Assembly: GCA_963681505.1 (NCBI GenBank)
Contig: OY811971.1
Coordinates: forward strand, 2,903,730 to 2,967,729
From: Eunapius fragilis
Taxonomy: Eukaryota; Porifera; Demospongiae; Spongillida; Spongillidae
Length of the DNA stretch: 64,000 bases
Reading direction: 5' to 3'
A program made the translations under genes and the position numbers. Under the pieces are notes generated by a model. That model saw nothing but the letters and a program-made list of their open reading frames with translations. It made no database searches and was not told the DNA's origin. Positions 21,565 through 32,420 of this stretch are shown here, in pieces (within the stretch, counting starts at the first letter, position 1; each line of letters begins with the position of its first letter).

Positions 21565-21852
21565 GGCACAGTGGATTGGGAGCAGTGCCCAGGCCACAGT
21601 GGATTGGGAGTAGTGCCCAGGCCACAGTGGATTGGGAGTAGTGCCCAGGCCACAGTAGATTGAGAGTGGTGCCCAGGCCACAGTGGATTGGGAGTAGTGC
21701 CCAGGCCACAGTGGATTGAGAGTGGTGCCCAGGCCACAGTGGATTGGGAGTAGTGCCCAGGCCACAGTGGATTGGGAGTAGTGCCCAGGCCACAGTGGAT
21801 TGGGAGTAGTGCCTATAGGCCACAGTGGATTGGGAGTAGTGCCCAGGCCACA
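21565..21852. repeat. 28-bp minisatellite, array 2 (about 10 copies)
   Basis: The same unit as 2811-2925, with a GAGAGTGGT variant in two copies and one copy stretched by TATA (about 21810). Confidence 0.92.
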
Positions 21853-21946
21853 ATTATATTAAATCTTTTCTTTACCCTGTTCCAATAGCTCTCAGTATTC
21901 TGTGTGTGTGTGTACCTCCTATAGTTCTGTTCACTAACTCGACAGT

Positions 21947-22181
21947 ATGGTTAACTGTCTCGTGCTGCAGATGAGGGATATCCCTAGCTATATGCCGCTC
22001 ACTCATCTGAGTGGATGTATGTGTGTTAAGGTGGATCACAGCACGGCAGTAGACGTCTATCAGTGGCTAAGGGAAGTGTGTTCAACCAGGTTCATTAATG
22101 ACTTGCCTGCAGTGCTTGGCAGCCCAGGGATTGTAGCCCAGGTTGACAAATCCCTTTTTAAATATAAGCTTAAGGTACCAG

Positions 22182-22265
<84 letters not shown>

Positions 22266-22500
22266 TACGCGTACTCACAGAACACAAATGCGCATGTATT
22301 GTCTTGTTTTATTAAGTATCACAGAGGAAGACGGGCCGACTACGAACAGTGGGTCTTAGGGATGGCGGGCACCTCTAAACACCATCTCTCTGCTTCATGC
22401 AGATGGTGGACACGCGTGATGCTGCCACGCTACTACCTATTATTCGAGCCCATGCTGCTCCAGGAACTACACTCAGAGAGTAAAGGGTTCTGTATCAACC
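21947..22500 (+). pseudogene. Merlin-type transposase remnant, block 2
   Basis: Nearly identical to 3026-3480. After QVDKSLFKYK the coding sequence is split by GTACCAG...(CA)n...TTAAG and resumes as YHRGRRADYEQWVLGM, a well-preserved piece of the Merlin DDE core. Then follow a MVDT-like segment and a GTTLRES-like end near 22470, in shifted frames. It is inactive because of frameshifts and the missing last catalytic region. The split position and its GT...AG borders suggest an original intron later expanded by the CA repeat. Confidence 0.72.
22184..22262. repeat. (CA)n microsatellite, about 39 units
   Basis: A pure CA run of nearly 80 bp inside the presumed intron of the Merlin remnant. The homologous position in block 1 (3266-3290) has only a few CA units. 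Confidence 0.97.
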
Positions 22501-22573
22501 AAAAGTGCAGTAACATGAGCCATTGCAGCAATGTGGCAAAGAACCTTCCGTCTCAAGAACATTCAAGCATAGG

Positions 22574-22874
22574 CATAGGCAGATCCAGGGGGGGGTGGGG
22601 GGTGGTGCCTAGGGTGCCCGGGCACCCCCCTCCAAGGTCCAGTCAATACTTAATTCATTAACTATGTATTTTATTAAAATTCATTTCTATGTCCTAGTTC
22701 TCGGTGGCACGTGTTATGAAACATCAAAAGTCGCATTTTAAGTTGCTTCAGCCAATTGTCTGTATACACGTTACCGTATGAGCGCTATGGTTATTGCGCT
22801 TATAATTTACCATGCCCCACCCTTCATTAATATTCATATGTACCACCCAACTGAAAATCCTGGATCTGCCTATG
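22574..22874. mobile_element. 301-bp MITE with 16-bp terminal inverted repeats
   Basis: Starts CATAGGCAGATCCAGG and ends with its exact reverse complement. The flanks are the direct repeat ATAGG (22569-22573 and 22875-22879), and the uninterrupted sequence at 44510-44520 shows the empty site. The CA...TG ends with a GGATCC-like core and 5-bp duplication match the hAT element at 37545-40864, so it may be mobilised by that family. Truncated relatives lie at about 45293-45530 and 52413-52668. Confidence 0.88.
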
Positions 22875-22979
22875 ATAGGTGAGTGACAGCCAGCTGAAAC
22901 AGTTCTGGTAAAAATAACGTTGTGTATTGTATGAAACATTATGGGACCTACATGTATGTCGATAAATGCCATTCTTGCA

Positions 22980-23337
22980 TCGACGCTACTACCTACTATT
23001 CAGGCCCAAACTGCTCCAGGAACTACACTCAGAAGCAGCCCCGGATCCAGCATAGGCCCCATTAATATGAAATGGTGCCCCTCTGGCACCAATTGCTGCC
23101 CCCTCCCCCCCCCACCCCATGCACTATCACACATACAAACAAAGGCAAGCAACCCTCACACTTTTTGTATCGTGCCTGAAGCATACAACACCCCCCCTCC
23201 CAATTTTCGTATCGGGCCTGAAGCTGACAGCACCCCCCCCCCCCCCCCCACACACACACACCCCACCCACCGCTTTTCGTATCGCGGGTCTAAACCCTCT
23301 CATTCGGAAAATCCTATATCCACCCCTGGCTACACAT
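22980..23337. repeat. Merlin tail fragment and C-rich/CA-rich module
   Basis: Contains the fragment encoding the CTCCAGGAACTACACTCAG (APGTTLRS-like) segment, followed by C-tracts and short (CA) runs. The same order occurs near 45715-46060 and 52800-53640, so it is part of the duplicated block. Frames through it are poly-Pro or poly-Gly artefacts. Confidence 0.6.
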
Positions 23338-23453
23338 AATGGGGTTAACGAGTTAACCACGGTTAATGAAGGAAGGCAACTGTGCATGCGCATTACTAAT
23401 ACCAAGCACGTGGCGTAACGGCAGCAGGGCAGCGACGAAAATTATTTTTATTT
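23338..23453 (+). repeat. DIRS element A, terminal repeat A1
   Basis: Matches 36490-36607 (A2) with few differences, including GCATGCGCATTACTAATACC and CGTAACGGCAGCAGGGCAGC. Confidence 0.88.
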
Positions 23454-23470
23454 GCTGGTGATGAGGAATC

Positions 23471-23656
23471 ATGTCGGACGAAGAGTCTAGCAGTGGCCTA
23501 GTCCAGGCGAACGGTGACGGCCAGGATGTCAAGCTTCAAAGGATGGTGGCACGGATCGTAAAGCAGGCAATAGAGGCTGAGCGAGCCAAGTCCACGGCGC
23601 CTGTGGGGACGAGCCAAGCTGGCGGTCACTCTGTTTCCGGTAGGCGTAATTTATAG
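23471..23656 (+). CDS. Short leader ORF of DIRS element A
   Basis: A 61-codon frame starting MSDEESSSGLVQANGDG, just inside A1, with an RIVKQAIEAERAK segment predicted to be helical. It may be the N-terminus of Gag or a separate short ORF. No domain is recognised. It ends before a GCCGTC-rich region. Confidence 0.4.
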   Translation: MSDEESSSGLVQANGDGQDVKLQRMVARIVKQAIEAERAKSTAPVGTSQAGGHSVSGRRNL

Positions 23657-23794
23657 CGTACATTCTCCCACTTGTGGGATGACGGGCCTCGGCTCTTTAG
23701 TACTAGCTTGCATGGTATCGCATGGTCCCATCGCGATGGGGCATTGAATTGGCTTATAATTAGATTGGTAAACCGTGGGGTACAGGCGCTAAGG

Positions 23795-24012
23795 GCCGTG
23801 GTAATTCACCATTTAGAGGCCGTCAGGCCGTATTATAGCAGCCGTCATGCCGCTTATTTAAGAAGCCGTCGGGCTGTAAAAAAAAAATAGCCGTCATGCC
23901 GTAAAATAGCCGTCGAGCCGTATGTTATAATAGTCTTCATGCCGATTATTAAGCCGTCGTGCCGTCAAACAGCCGGTGGGCCGTATGTTATAATAGCCGT
24001 CTTGCCGTAAAG
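23795..24012. repeat. Irregular GCCGTCxTGCCGTA repeats
   Basis: About ten degenerate copies of an 18-30-bp unit (AGCCGTCATGCCGTAAAATA-like) between the leader ORF and Gag of DIRS element A. The unit can pair with itself only weakly. The function is unknown. Confidence 0.75.
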
Positions 24013-24084
24013 AAGAGAATAAGAGTCACAATAGAATCGGTAGTGCTTTTTTTGTGCATGTGGCTTGGTAGACAGGGAGGATGA

Positions 24085-25206
24085 AGAGTTAATTTGTTAA
24101 GGGGGTATTAATTTTATTAATTGGTCATTTGCCATGCTACCGTAGAGTTGGGTTCAATGCCGTCAACGGGCGATCTGCAAGATGCCGGGATTCCGACCAC
24201 AGTAGAGCACGGTGGTCAGGAACCACTGGAAGCCGAAGCAACCTGTTTGATGCTGACCGCCGTACCCCAGAGCCCTCAATGGAGGAGGGTTGAGAACAAG
24301 CAGGTGGGAGTGAGCATCGGGGAAAGCATGGCACCTGTTCCGAGGAAGATGGCAGAGAAGATCTGGAGGTAGGAGTATGTGGAGTTGAGGGACCTGCTTC
24401 CAGAGAACGGGATGTTCAGGGCGGAGGAAGGGTCGACCAATCCTCTAGGTGGAGTACGACGACGGCGGCAAATAACGGACGTGCACATGTGGGTCCAGTA
24501 TTTTGCGGTATACATTGGGGTAATGTCGCAAAAGTACCCGGAGGCCGTTCCTGAGCTATTCGCGTACATCATTCTCATTGTTCGTAGAAGCCGGGAGTTT
24601 GCTGAGCTGACCTGGGCGCGGTACGATTCAGAGTACCGTCGCCACGCTGCAAACTCTGGCAACATGCAGTGGTCCCGGATCAACCCTTCGATGTACGCAG
24701 TCCATTTCACCAGAAAAGCCCTAGCCGTCACGCCACGCTGTGAGCTGTGTGCCTCAGTTTTCCACACGTCAAAAGATTGCCCGTTCTCCACGAAAACAGA
24801 AATGGAAAAGACACTCGAGGCGGTGCTGTCGGCATGCACCCCAGCTAATCTTGGCTCTACCGATCGCGAGTGCAACGAAGTGTGCCGAAAATGGAATGAC
24901 AAGCGCTGCAACTACCAGTGGTGCCGCTACCGGCACGTTTGTTTGTCTTGTGGGGGAGCGCATCCGGTGAAGCACTGCCCATTGGATCAAAAAAGAGCAA
25001 ATTCGGGGCCAACCTCCCAGGGCCAACAAATACATTTTCATGTCGTTTGGCAATTAGACAGGAAATATGCTCCCGCCGTAATGCGAGCAAATGGAGTGTG
25101 GGAGTGGTGCCACGTGGTGGCAGGTTTAAAGGTCAGGAAAGGCGGGAAGATAGGCATTCTAGGCACTTGTGCATGCCACACTTACCTGCTTTTTTCCTGC
25201 GAATAA
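24085..25206 (+). pseudogene. Gag-like protein of DIRS element A
   Basis: The frame is continuous from about 24121 to a TAG at 24370, then from 24373 to 25206. The conserved part (24460-24960) has TDVHMWVQYFAVYIGVMSQ, a WARYDSEYRRHAA segment, then Cys/His clusters RCELC, HTSKDCP and CRYRHVCLSCGGAHPVKHC. This order is typical of Gag-like proteins encoded by DIRS-order elements, where the Cys-rich end probably binds nucleic acid. The internal stop and the loss of a link to RT (the second DIRS-like element follows) make it non-functional. Confidence 0.7.
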
Positions 25207-25208
25207 GA

Positions 25209-25930
25209 TGAGCGAAGTTCAAGGAAACAGTCAGCAGTCCTCTGGTGCGACGCAGAACGCAACGGATACTCTGGCCCTTGATCTGGCGGCGATCACGAGC
25301 TCCCAAACTGAGCTCCGGCAGATCCGTGAAGAAATGCGGCAGTCTCAGGAGGATACGGCCGTCAAGTTGGCCCAGATGAGGAAGGATCGGCCTTTCCAAT
25401 TCCAGAAGAAGGGCCACGAGGAGCAGTACCAATTCAACCAGAGCGTTGAGGGCAAGTTTGCCAAAGCGGAGGCTCAGCTGCAGAAGGCGGAGCGGCTGCT
25501 GGGTGATGGTCCGGCAAAAGCGGCAGTTGAAAAAGCAAAGACCGCGCTGAAGGAAGGTGAGGAGCTTGTCGCCCACACGCAAAAGCTGATCAAGGTCGCC
25601 GATCAATCAGAATTTGGCTGGGCGGTCGTCACGGAATACGAGGCTGACGTTCTCGCCATGGATGCGGACGATGAGCGGCGCCTTGAGAGAGCCGAAAAAG
25701 CCACGGAGTGGAAGATGGCGGCCAAGCGGAAAAAACTGGCGACAGGCTCACAGGCCAAGAAATTGGCATCGGGCCCGCCTGCTGGCGAACGTGACTTCAC
25801 TAAGCGTGTCAAGAAGAATGGGGTTTGTTTCGGCTATGGCGAGCCAGGTCATTTTAGAAAGGACATACCGGTAACATATCCTATGCTGCCCAATGATTCA
25901 TATGAGTGTGCTGTGCGGTGGAATAGGTAA
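25209..25930 (+). CDS. Gag-like protein of DIRS-like element B
   Basis: A 240-residue frame starting MSEVQGNSQQSSGATQNATD. It is rich in charged helices and likely coiled-coil (residues about 30-170: FQKKGHEEQYQFN, LLGDGPAKAAVEKAKTALKE). Near the C-terminus VCFGYGEPGHFRKDIP looks like a CCHC knuckle that has lost its second and fourth Cys. The order (helical Gag, knuckle, then RT) fits YR-retroelements of marine invertebrates. Base composition is GC-richer than the RT that follows, and the frame overlaps the RT frame slightly at 25893. Confidence 0.62.
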
Positions 25931-27447
25931 TGATGCTGTTGATGAGCACATGGGTAGGTGTTGGGAATCCTCACAAGGCGAGTGCATTCCAGTAAAGGGT
26001 GTTAAGGGGTGTTTGAGGGAACATGTTAGTTACTGGATTGAGGTGCTTAAGGCTCCCAAGTGGATCATTGATGTTATTAAGGAAGGTTATGTTCTACTCC
26101 TTTTCACTGAACCCACAGTATATAGGAAGGCTAACCAAAAATCAGCATTGAATAACATAGAATTTGTTGATAATGCAGTGTTAGATCTGGTGCAGGGTGG
26201 TTATGTAGAACCAGTGGTTAGTACCCCTCATGTTTGTAGTCCCCTGTCAGTGGTTGAGAACAGCAGTGGTAAAAAACGTCTTGTAATCAATCTGCGACAT
26301 GAGAATCGTTTTTTATGGAAGCAGAAGTTTAAGTATGAAGATTTGCGTGTTGCAATGATGCTCTTCAGATCAGGTGAGCTCATGTTTGCATTCGATTTGA
26401 AGTCTGGGTACCACCATGTGGAAATTGCACGCCATCATCAGAAATTTTTGGGTTTCAAATGGAAGGGGCAAAATTATGTGTTTGTTGTTTTACCATTTGG
26501 GTTGTTTGCAGCCCATACCTGTTTACTAAGTTAATGCGTCCATTTGTAAGATTTTGGAGGGCTAGAGAGGCCTTAAAGCCATTATGTACCTGGATGATGG
26601 GATATGTTCTGTGGAAGGTAAAAAGGAGGCAGACCTAGCCAGCCAATTTGTACAGGATACCTTGAATAAGGCAGGCGTGGTTGTTAATGACAAGAAGTCT
26701 AGTTGGAATCCATCACACTGCATGACGTGGTTAGGATTTGACGTAGACCTGTCACATGGCTGTATTTCAGTACCTGAGAAGAGGCTGTCTCAGTTGCATA
26801 AATTACTGAATGATAAGGGTACCGAGGAATACCTTGCAGCCAAGCAGATAGCTAGCCTTGTAGGGAAGATAATATCCATGTCAATGGCTCTGGGCCCAAT
26901 AGCTAGATTCATGACTAGAAGCTTGTATGCATTGCTTGAGAGTAGGGATACATGGTGTGACCTGCTAGAGGTAACTCCAGAAGCAAGGGTAGAAATGGAA
27001 TTTTGGAAGATATCATTATCCTTGTATAATGGTCAGCCTATTTGGTGCAAGCCTTCAGCAGTAGCAGTTGTGTACTCAGATGCAAGTGACATAGGATATG
27101 GAGGGTACATTGTATACCACGGTTACCATGTAGCGCATGGCAACTGGACTCATGAAGAGGCAGCCAAAAGCTCAACATGGCGAGAGCTGGTTGCTGTTGG
27201 TAGAGTGTTGGAAGCAATAGCTTTGCTTCTCAAAGGTTTGCATGTGCGTTGGTTTTCAGATAATCAGAATGTGGTGCGCATAATACAGCATGGTAGTCGA
27301 AAAGCACACTTACAGGTTGAAGCCATGAAAATATTGGAGATCTGTATAAAACATCAGATTCTTATTGAACCAGACTGGGTCCCTAGGGGGAGAACCAACT
27401 GGCAGACTACATTAGCAGAATATCAGATTATGATGATTGGCAGTTAG
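25893..27447 (+). pseudogene. Reverse transcriptase/RNase H of DIRS-like element B
   Basis: RT motifs appear in order: GYVEPVVSTPHVCSPLSVVE, KKRLVINLR, LMFAFDLKSGYHHVEI (catalytic Asp), VLPFGL, then a frameshift near 26515-26583, then MYLDDGI (YxDD). An RNase H region follows with VVYSDASDIGYGGYIV, STWRELVAV and WFSDNQNVVRII, which supply the usual Asp and Glu residues. The frame is lost again near 27440. RT would copy the element RNA, but the frameshifts argue that this copy is inactive. Confidence 0.82.
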
Positions 27448-27772
27448 ACCCATTTGTCTTTAACTGTTTGGATGGGTTATGGGGCCCACACTCGGTGGAT
27501 CGTTTTGCAAATGATTACAATGCTCAGATTGTACGGTTTAACTCAAGGTTTGCTAGTGTTGGGGCTGAAGCTATTGATGCATTTACAGTGCATTGGGGTG
27601 GGGGAGAAAACAATTGGTGGTGTCCTCCCCCCAGTTTGATCATAAGGGTCATTCGGCATGCGGAGGTATGCAAAGCAAAGGGTACCTTGGTTGTACCTTA
27701 CTGGGAATCTGCCCCATTTTGGTCTGTTCTGTGTCCTGATGGATCATGTTTTGCCCCATCGTGGTAGCAGTG
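27448..27772 (+). pseudogene. C-terminal extension of element B polyprotein
   Basis: The frame from 27468 encodes WGPHSVDRFA, FNSRFASVGAEAIDAFTVHW, ENNWWCPPPSLI and WESAPFWSV. This block regularly follows RNase H in DIRS-order polyproteins. It is out of frame with the preceding 27447 stop. Confidence 0.6.
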
Positions 27773-27904
27773 TGTGATCTGCCATTGTCCAAGCATGTTT
27801 CAACGTGGGAGGTCAGGTAGTGTGTTGTTCAATGGGCAGATGCCCAACACCCCTGTTTTGGCAATGAGAATAGAGTTTTAGTGGAGTGCCAGTGTTTGGC
27901 AGTG

Positions 27905-28110
27905 TGGCATGTTGGGCATGCCCTGTGCTGTTTGTTGATAAGCTGTGTTTTGTGCTACCTCAGCGGTAAGGAATTGTGGCAGTGGGCAATAAGGGTGTGA
28001 CTAGAGGGTCTGTGACATGCTGGGCATGCCCTGTGATGATTATTGATGAGCTGTGTGAGCTACCTCAGTGGTGAGGAATTGTGGCAGTGGCCAATAATGT
28101 TTGACCAGAG
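27905..28110. repeat. Two-copy tandem duplication (period about 110 bp)
   Basis: Segments beginning at about 27907 and about 28015 share CATGCTGGGCATGCCCTGTG-like starts, TACCTCAGYGGTRAGGAATT and GTGGCAGTGG. It lies between RT and recombinase of element B and looks non-coding. Confidence 0.75.
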
Positions 28111-28253
28111 GGTCAGACATGGACCAAGGAATGAGATGGTTATGTGGTATATACCATGCTCAGTTGGTCAGTACACGTGACTGGTATGTCACTTCTAGAC
28201 CCAGGAAAAGGCTAGGAGCCTTGGGATCTTGACTGGGGCTTAACCATTTTTGG

Positions 28254-29297
28254 TTGGGCCAGTGGGTCAGTAGTTACTACTGTTTTCCTTTTCTCTCTTT
28301 CAGATGTACTTGCAGCAGGTGTCTGGCCTCAACTGAAGGATCTTCAAGACCCAGAATTGCAGCGGCTAGCACAGCTCTTCCAGCTACTATCCTTCATAGC
28401 AGAGCAGACAGGACTGTGCAAAACTACCTAGGTGCTTTCGGACGATGGAAACGTTGGGCAGAGGCACACCAGGATGTGCCAAGTTTCCCAGTGCAGGACA
28501 TACATCTGGCTCTGTACCTGGGTGAGTCTGTTGAGTCAAAATCAGCCGTTGAGGAGGCTGTTTATGCCTTGGATTGGCTGCACGGAGTGGCAGGGTTGGG
28601 ACCACTGGGTTCCACCCCTATTGTGCAGGCCACGTTGGCAGGTCTTAGGCGTGCATTGGCACAACCTAAGGTCCGTAAGGAACCTGTCACGGCTGAGATG
28701 TTGCAAGCCATGGTGGCTTCTGTGGGTGTTGACCCATCCCTGTCCCAGATTAGGTTGCTGGCCATTTGCCTGGTGGCTTTTGCTGGCTTCTTGCGTTGTG
28801 ATGAGTTGCTTAAACTCAGGTGTTCAGATGTGTCATTCAGTGCTGAAAGCATGGTGCTCAAGATCAATTCTAGCAAAACTGACCAGTATAGGCAGGGGGA
28901 TAGTTTGCTGATTGCACGTACCGGTCAAAGTACATGTCCAGTGGCAATGATGGAGCGTTATTTTGTGATGGGTGGTGTTAGTAGTGGGTCCAGTGAGAAG
29001 TTGTTTAGAGGCATTGTGCACACTAAACAAGGGGAAAAGTTGAGAGCATCTGGAGGTATTAGCTATTCTCGACTCCGAGAGCTGTTGTTGGAAAAGATTG
29101 CTGAATTGAGTATGGACCCAAAGCTATTTGGAATGCCCAGCTTGCGTGCAGGCGGGGCCACAGCTGCAGCTAATGCTGGGGTCAATGATCGCATGTTCAA
29201 AAGGCATGGTAGATGGCGTTCTGAGTCAGCCAAAGATGGTTATGTGAAGGATTCTGTAGAGAAGCGTCTCTCAGTTTCAAAGCAGTTGGGTATTTAG
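28254..29297 (+). CDS. Tyrosine recombinase of DIRS-like element B
   Basis: An open frame of about 300 conserved residues starting near SRADRTVQNYLGAFGRWKRW (28395). It shows FAGFLRCDELLKLRCSD (first catalytic Arg), SLRAGGATAAANAG (second Arg), KRHGRWRSE and DGYVKDS (nucleophile Tyr). In the HxxR position the His is replaced (MPSLR), which would impair catalysis. The true start is uncertain: an acceptor-like TTTCAG at 28298-28303 opens another frame with DPELQRLAQL, which continues only through a frameshift near 28370. The enzyme would integrate the circular element without target duplication. It is the best-preserved long mobile-element frame in the window. Confidence 0.82.
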   Translation: MGQWVSSYYCFPFLSFRCTCSRCLASTEGSSRPRIAAASTALPATILHSRADRTVQNYLGAFGRWKRWAEAHQDVPSFPVQDIHLALYLGESVESKSAVEEAVYALDWLHGVAGLGPLGSTPIVQATLAGLRRALAQPKVRKEPVTAEMLQAMVASVGVDPSLSQIRLLAICLVAFAGFLRCDELLKLRCSDVSFSAESMVLKINSSKTDQYRQGDSLLIARTGQSTCPVAMMERYFVMGGVSSGSSEKLFRGIVHTKQGEKLRASGGISYSRLRELLLEKIAELSMDPKLFGMPSLRAGGATAAANAGVNDRMFKRHGRWRSESAKDGYVKDSVEKRLSVSKQLGI

Positions 29298-29541
29298 TCA
29301 GTCCCGTTCTTTGTGTATCTATTGTACATGGTGTACGTTGTGGCAATGCACATGCAGTCGGTGCCATACCAATGATGTTTGTGTCAGCCTGTGTGGGTTG
29401 GGTCCTGAAAATGGTAGCATGAGGCGGGAGCCTAAGAGGCCTCATGTGTAGTACTTTGATTATTAATAGTGTGAAGTGTGGAATTATTGTTGCTTGGTTA
29501 GCTAATTGTTTCAATGTCAATCATGGTTACTGCCGGTTAAT
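29298..29541. other. 3' end of element B (boundary not resolved)
   Basis: Non-coding sequence between the recombinase stop and the point where element A coding resumes. Terminal repeats of element B could not be recognised, so its exact ends (near 25.1 and 29.5 kb) remain open. Confidence 0.4.
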
Positions 29542-31335
29542 CATCATTGCAGGTTATTACCAATATACTGCCGATCAACTAGCGATCGACCGATGTAGAC
29601 CATCGAACAGCACCACCCGTATACCGATGGGAGGATTGGCAGCTATTAACACACCGTTACAATGGCAAGCATGGGAGAGGGCCCTTCGTACTCATCCAGA
29701 TAAACAATTCACCGAGTATGTGGTATCCGGTTTACGAGAGGGGTTTAGAGTTGGCATCAAGTACCCCCGACCATGCCGCAGTAGCGCGGACAATATGCAT
29801 TCGGTAAGAGAGCATGCACAGGTGGTTCGTGACTACCTATCAAACGAATGAGCTGAAGGTCGTATTTTAGGTCCGTTGTCTCTACCATGGTCCGACGAGA
29901 TCCACGTAAGCCGTTTTTGGTGTGATCCCAAAGGGAGCTAGTGGTAAATGGAGACTGATATTGGACCTGTCATCCCCTGAAGGGGCGAGTGTGAATGACG
30001 GAATCGACTCCGACCTGTGCTCGCTGAAGTACGCCACAGTCGATTAGGCAGCCGAGCTGATGTTTCGGCTCGGCCGAGGAGCGTTGATGGCAAAAGTGGA
30101 CATCAAACAGGCTTATCGTCGAGTCCCTGTTCATCCCGACCATCGAGGGCTCCTTGGCATGCGCTTCAAAGGGGCGACGTATATGGACACCGTTCTTCCG
30201 TTTGGGTTGCGATCGGCTCCGAAGGTGTTCAACGCTGTGACTGATGCTCTAGAATGGGTGTGTCGGAGGCAAGGAGTGAGTAATATCATCCACTACCTTG
30301 ATGATTTCTTCAACATCGGTTCTCCACATATGGTGGAGTGCATTAGCAACCTCACGGCACTGCGCATAGCCTTCGACATTCTGGGGGCTCCCCTTGCAGA
30401 GCATAAAACTGTTGGTCCAGCAAAGTCGATCGTTTTTTCTTGGTGTCAACCTGGACTTGTGTAGCTTATTCGTGTAGCTTACAGCTGAGCTTACCAGAGG
30501 AGAAACTCAGGGACCTGAAGGCGCTCAGGATGAAATGTGACAACTGCAAGAGATTTGAAGTTCCTCGTGGGGAAGCTCGAGAATGCTTGCAAGGTGGTCC
30601 GTCCAGGGAGGTCGTTCCTGCGCAGGATGATCGACCTGCTCCGGGGTGTCAAGTCTAACCGGAGACTGGTACGTTTAAATTCGTCCTTTCGTTCGGACCT
30701 GCTGTGGTGGCACCACTTCCTATCAGGCTGGAATGGCGTGTCAGCGTTGGACGGAAAATACCTCAAGTCAGCCCAGCCAGATGTGGTGGTTCACTGTGAC
30801 GCTTCGGGGTTCATTGGTTGTGCAGCTTAGTGGTTCGAGGGATGGCTGCACAGAGGTTGTGGCCGCTTCGATAACACCCAAGGAGACGCTTCCAGTGGTG
30901 TTTGCCTGTGCAGAATGGGGTCAGTTGTGGAGGAACAAACGGATCCGGGTCTACTGCGATAACGAAGCGGCCGTAGCGAACTTGAACTCAGATCGGTCTA
31001 AAGAGCCATGGTCAATATACATGATTCGGTGCCTATTTTTTATCAAGGCAATCTATGGTTTGTAGCTGGAGGTTCTCCACCTGCACGGAAAGATGAACAC
31101 TTTAGCCGATGCTCTGTCCCATAATGATTTTGCCTACTTTCATTCACAGGTACCCGGAGCCCGCCGCTATCAGGTCCCAGCACAGGTTCTGAATCTGTTG
31201 GTCCTTGAGCACCCGGATTGGACCTCGGTTGCCTGGACGCAATTGGTCATGAATTATTCTCAGTGGGCTCAGCGACATCAACAAGAAACTCCTACCAATC
31301 TGGAGCAAGCGCTATGTCGATTTTTGTTCATCTAA
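29542..31335 (+). pseudogene. Reverse transcriptase/RNase H of DIRS element A
   Basis: The coding sequence resumes with LQWQAWERALRTHPDK and GFRVGIKY. RT motifs follow: SGKWRLILDLSSP, GALMAKVDIKQAYR (catalytic Asp), LPFGLRSAPKVF and IIHYLDDFF (YxDD). An RNase H part has VVVHCDASGFIGCAA and VYCDNEAAVANL. Stops occur at 29849 and 30045, and frameshifts near 29930, 30440, 30830 and 31065. It is a decayed copy. Confidence 0.82.
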
Positions 31336-31342
31336 AAGTTTA

Positions 31343-31546
31343 AATCCTTTCCCCGTGGCGGAGCGAACGCTATCGTTATTTTTGGCTTATCGATATACCG
31401 AGGGGCTGTTGGGGAATACGGCAAAAACGTACCTGGCGGGGATAAAGTACACCCAGATCGCAATGGGCCTCGCAATCTCTGAGATGCAGCAATTAGAATA
31501 CATCGTCAAAGGTTTTCGGAAATTGTCTGGGGGTAAGGCGTGCCTG
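31343..31546 (+). pseudogene. Tyrosine recombinase of element A, N-terminal part
   Basis: Encodes MAERTLSLFLAYRYTEGLL, NTAKTYLAGI and YIVKGFRKLSGGKACL, the SAM-like core-binding domain of DIRS recombinases. The frame is cut by the Ginger-like element and resumes at 34978 with PRLPIIPVILEKL. Joining the two sides gives a continuous reading. Confidence 0.75.
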
Positions 31547-31702
31547 TCACGAAAAATTTCATCCAGGCAAAATTTCATCCTCGGATTAATTTTTGCAAGT
31601 CACATCCGGCCAAAAATTATCCGACCCTGCAAATTTTCATCCTACCCATCCTTTTGTTAGCGCCACGTGTGACTGTCAGCTTATTTGAAACAGCCTCGCC
31701 TA

Positions 31703-32390
31703 GAATGGAATATGATAGCTCCGAAGACATTGTGGACTTCGTATATGTCTATTTGACTGGAAAGGGGTACCCTTCAAATTGCACTTCGTCTATGAAAAGG
31801 CAAATTAGGCAGCGGTCATCGATGTTTGTAGTCGTTAACGGAGAGCTGCATTATAAGAAAGGACAAGATCAGGTATACTGGGCTGTTGGACACACCTCGT
31901 GCTTATGACTTTATCGCACATAACTTTAGACTGTCAGATACATCCAGGACAGGAAAGAAAGAACAAAAATTGCGTTATCCTGTCACGTTGATGCTACGTC
32001 AGGACACATGGGTTTGAAAAAAAGATTAGCCCGAATCACGGAGAGATTTGCTTGGAAAGGCATGACTGAAGATGTAAAGAGCATTGTAAGTCCGTATAAA
32101 CATTTCATTCTAATTTATTTGTACTTATGCAGATCTCAACATGTGATCAGTGCCAGCGCGTCCATTCAAAGTTGACAACCGCCACATCTGAACTCCACCC
32201 TGTACCTGTACAGTCACCTTGGTTTCATGTTGGAATAGATTTTGTGGGTCCTGTAACCCCTGAATCAGTTCATGGAAATAATTACATATTAACCCTGATT
32301 ACATATTAACCAAGTGGGTGGAAGCAGTTCCCCTTCCAACAAAGGAGGCTCAAGGAATTGCAAAATCACTTCTGAAGGTACATGTATGAG
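31703..32390 (+). pseudogene. Ginger-like integrase, N-terminal zinc and core region
   Basis: DFVYVYLTGKGYPSN and VNGELHYKKGQ are followed, in a shifted frame, by CHVDATSGHMGLKKRLARIT. After a GTAAGT...GCAG intron of 47 bp (32086-32132) comes STCDQCQRVHSKL, which completes an HHCC zinc motif. The core starts WFHVGIDFVGPV (first catalytic Asp) and continues to DYILTKWVEAVPLPTK (second Asp) after a small frameshift near 32297. The region with the third catalytic residue (Glu) seems absent between 32390 and 32430, so this copy could not be active. Confidence 0.78.
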
Positions 32391-32420
32391 TGATTTAGCT
32401 GATTTTCATGATGCAAGAGT

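Noticed and set aside
22143-22661. 172-codon frame with a long His-Thr run
   Set aside because: It reads through the (CA)n tract. Only the YHRGR part after it is meaningful, as a Merlin remnant.
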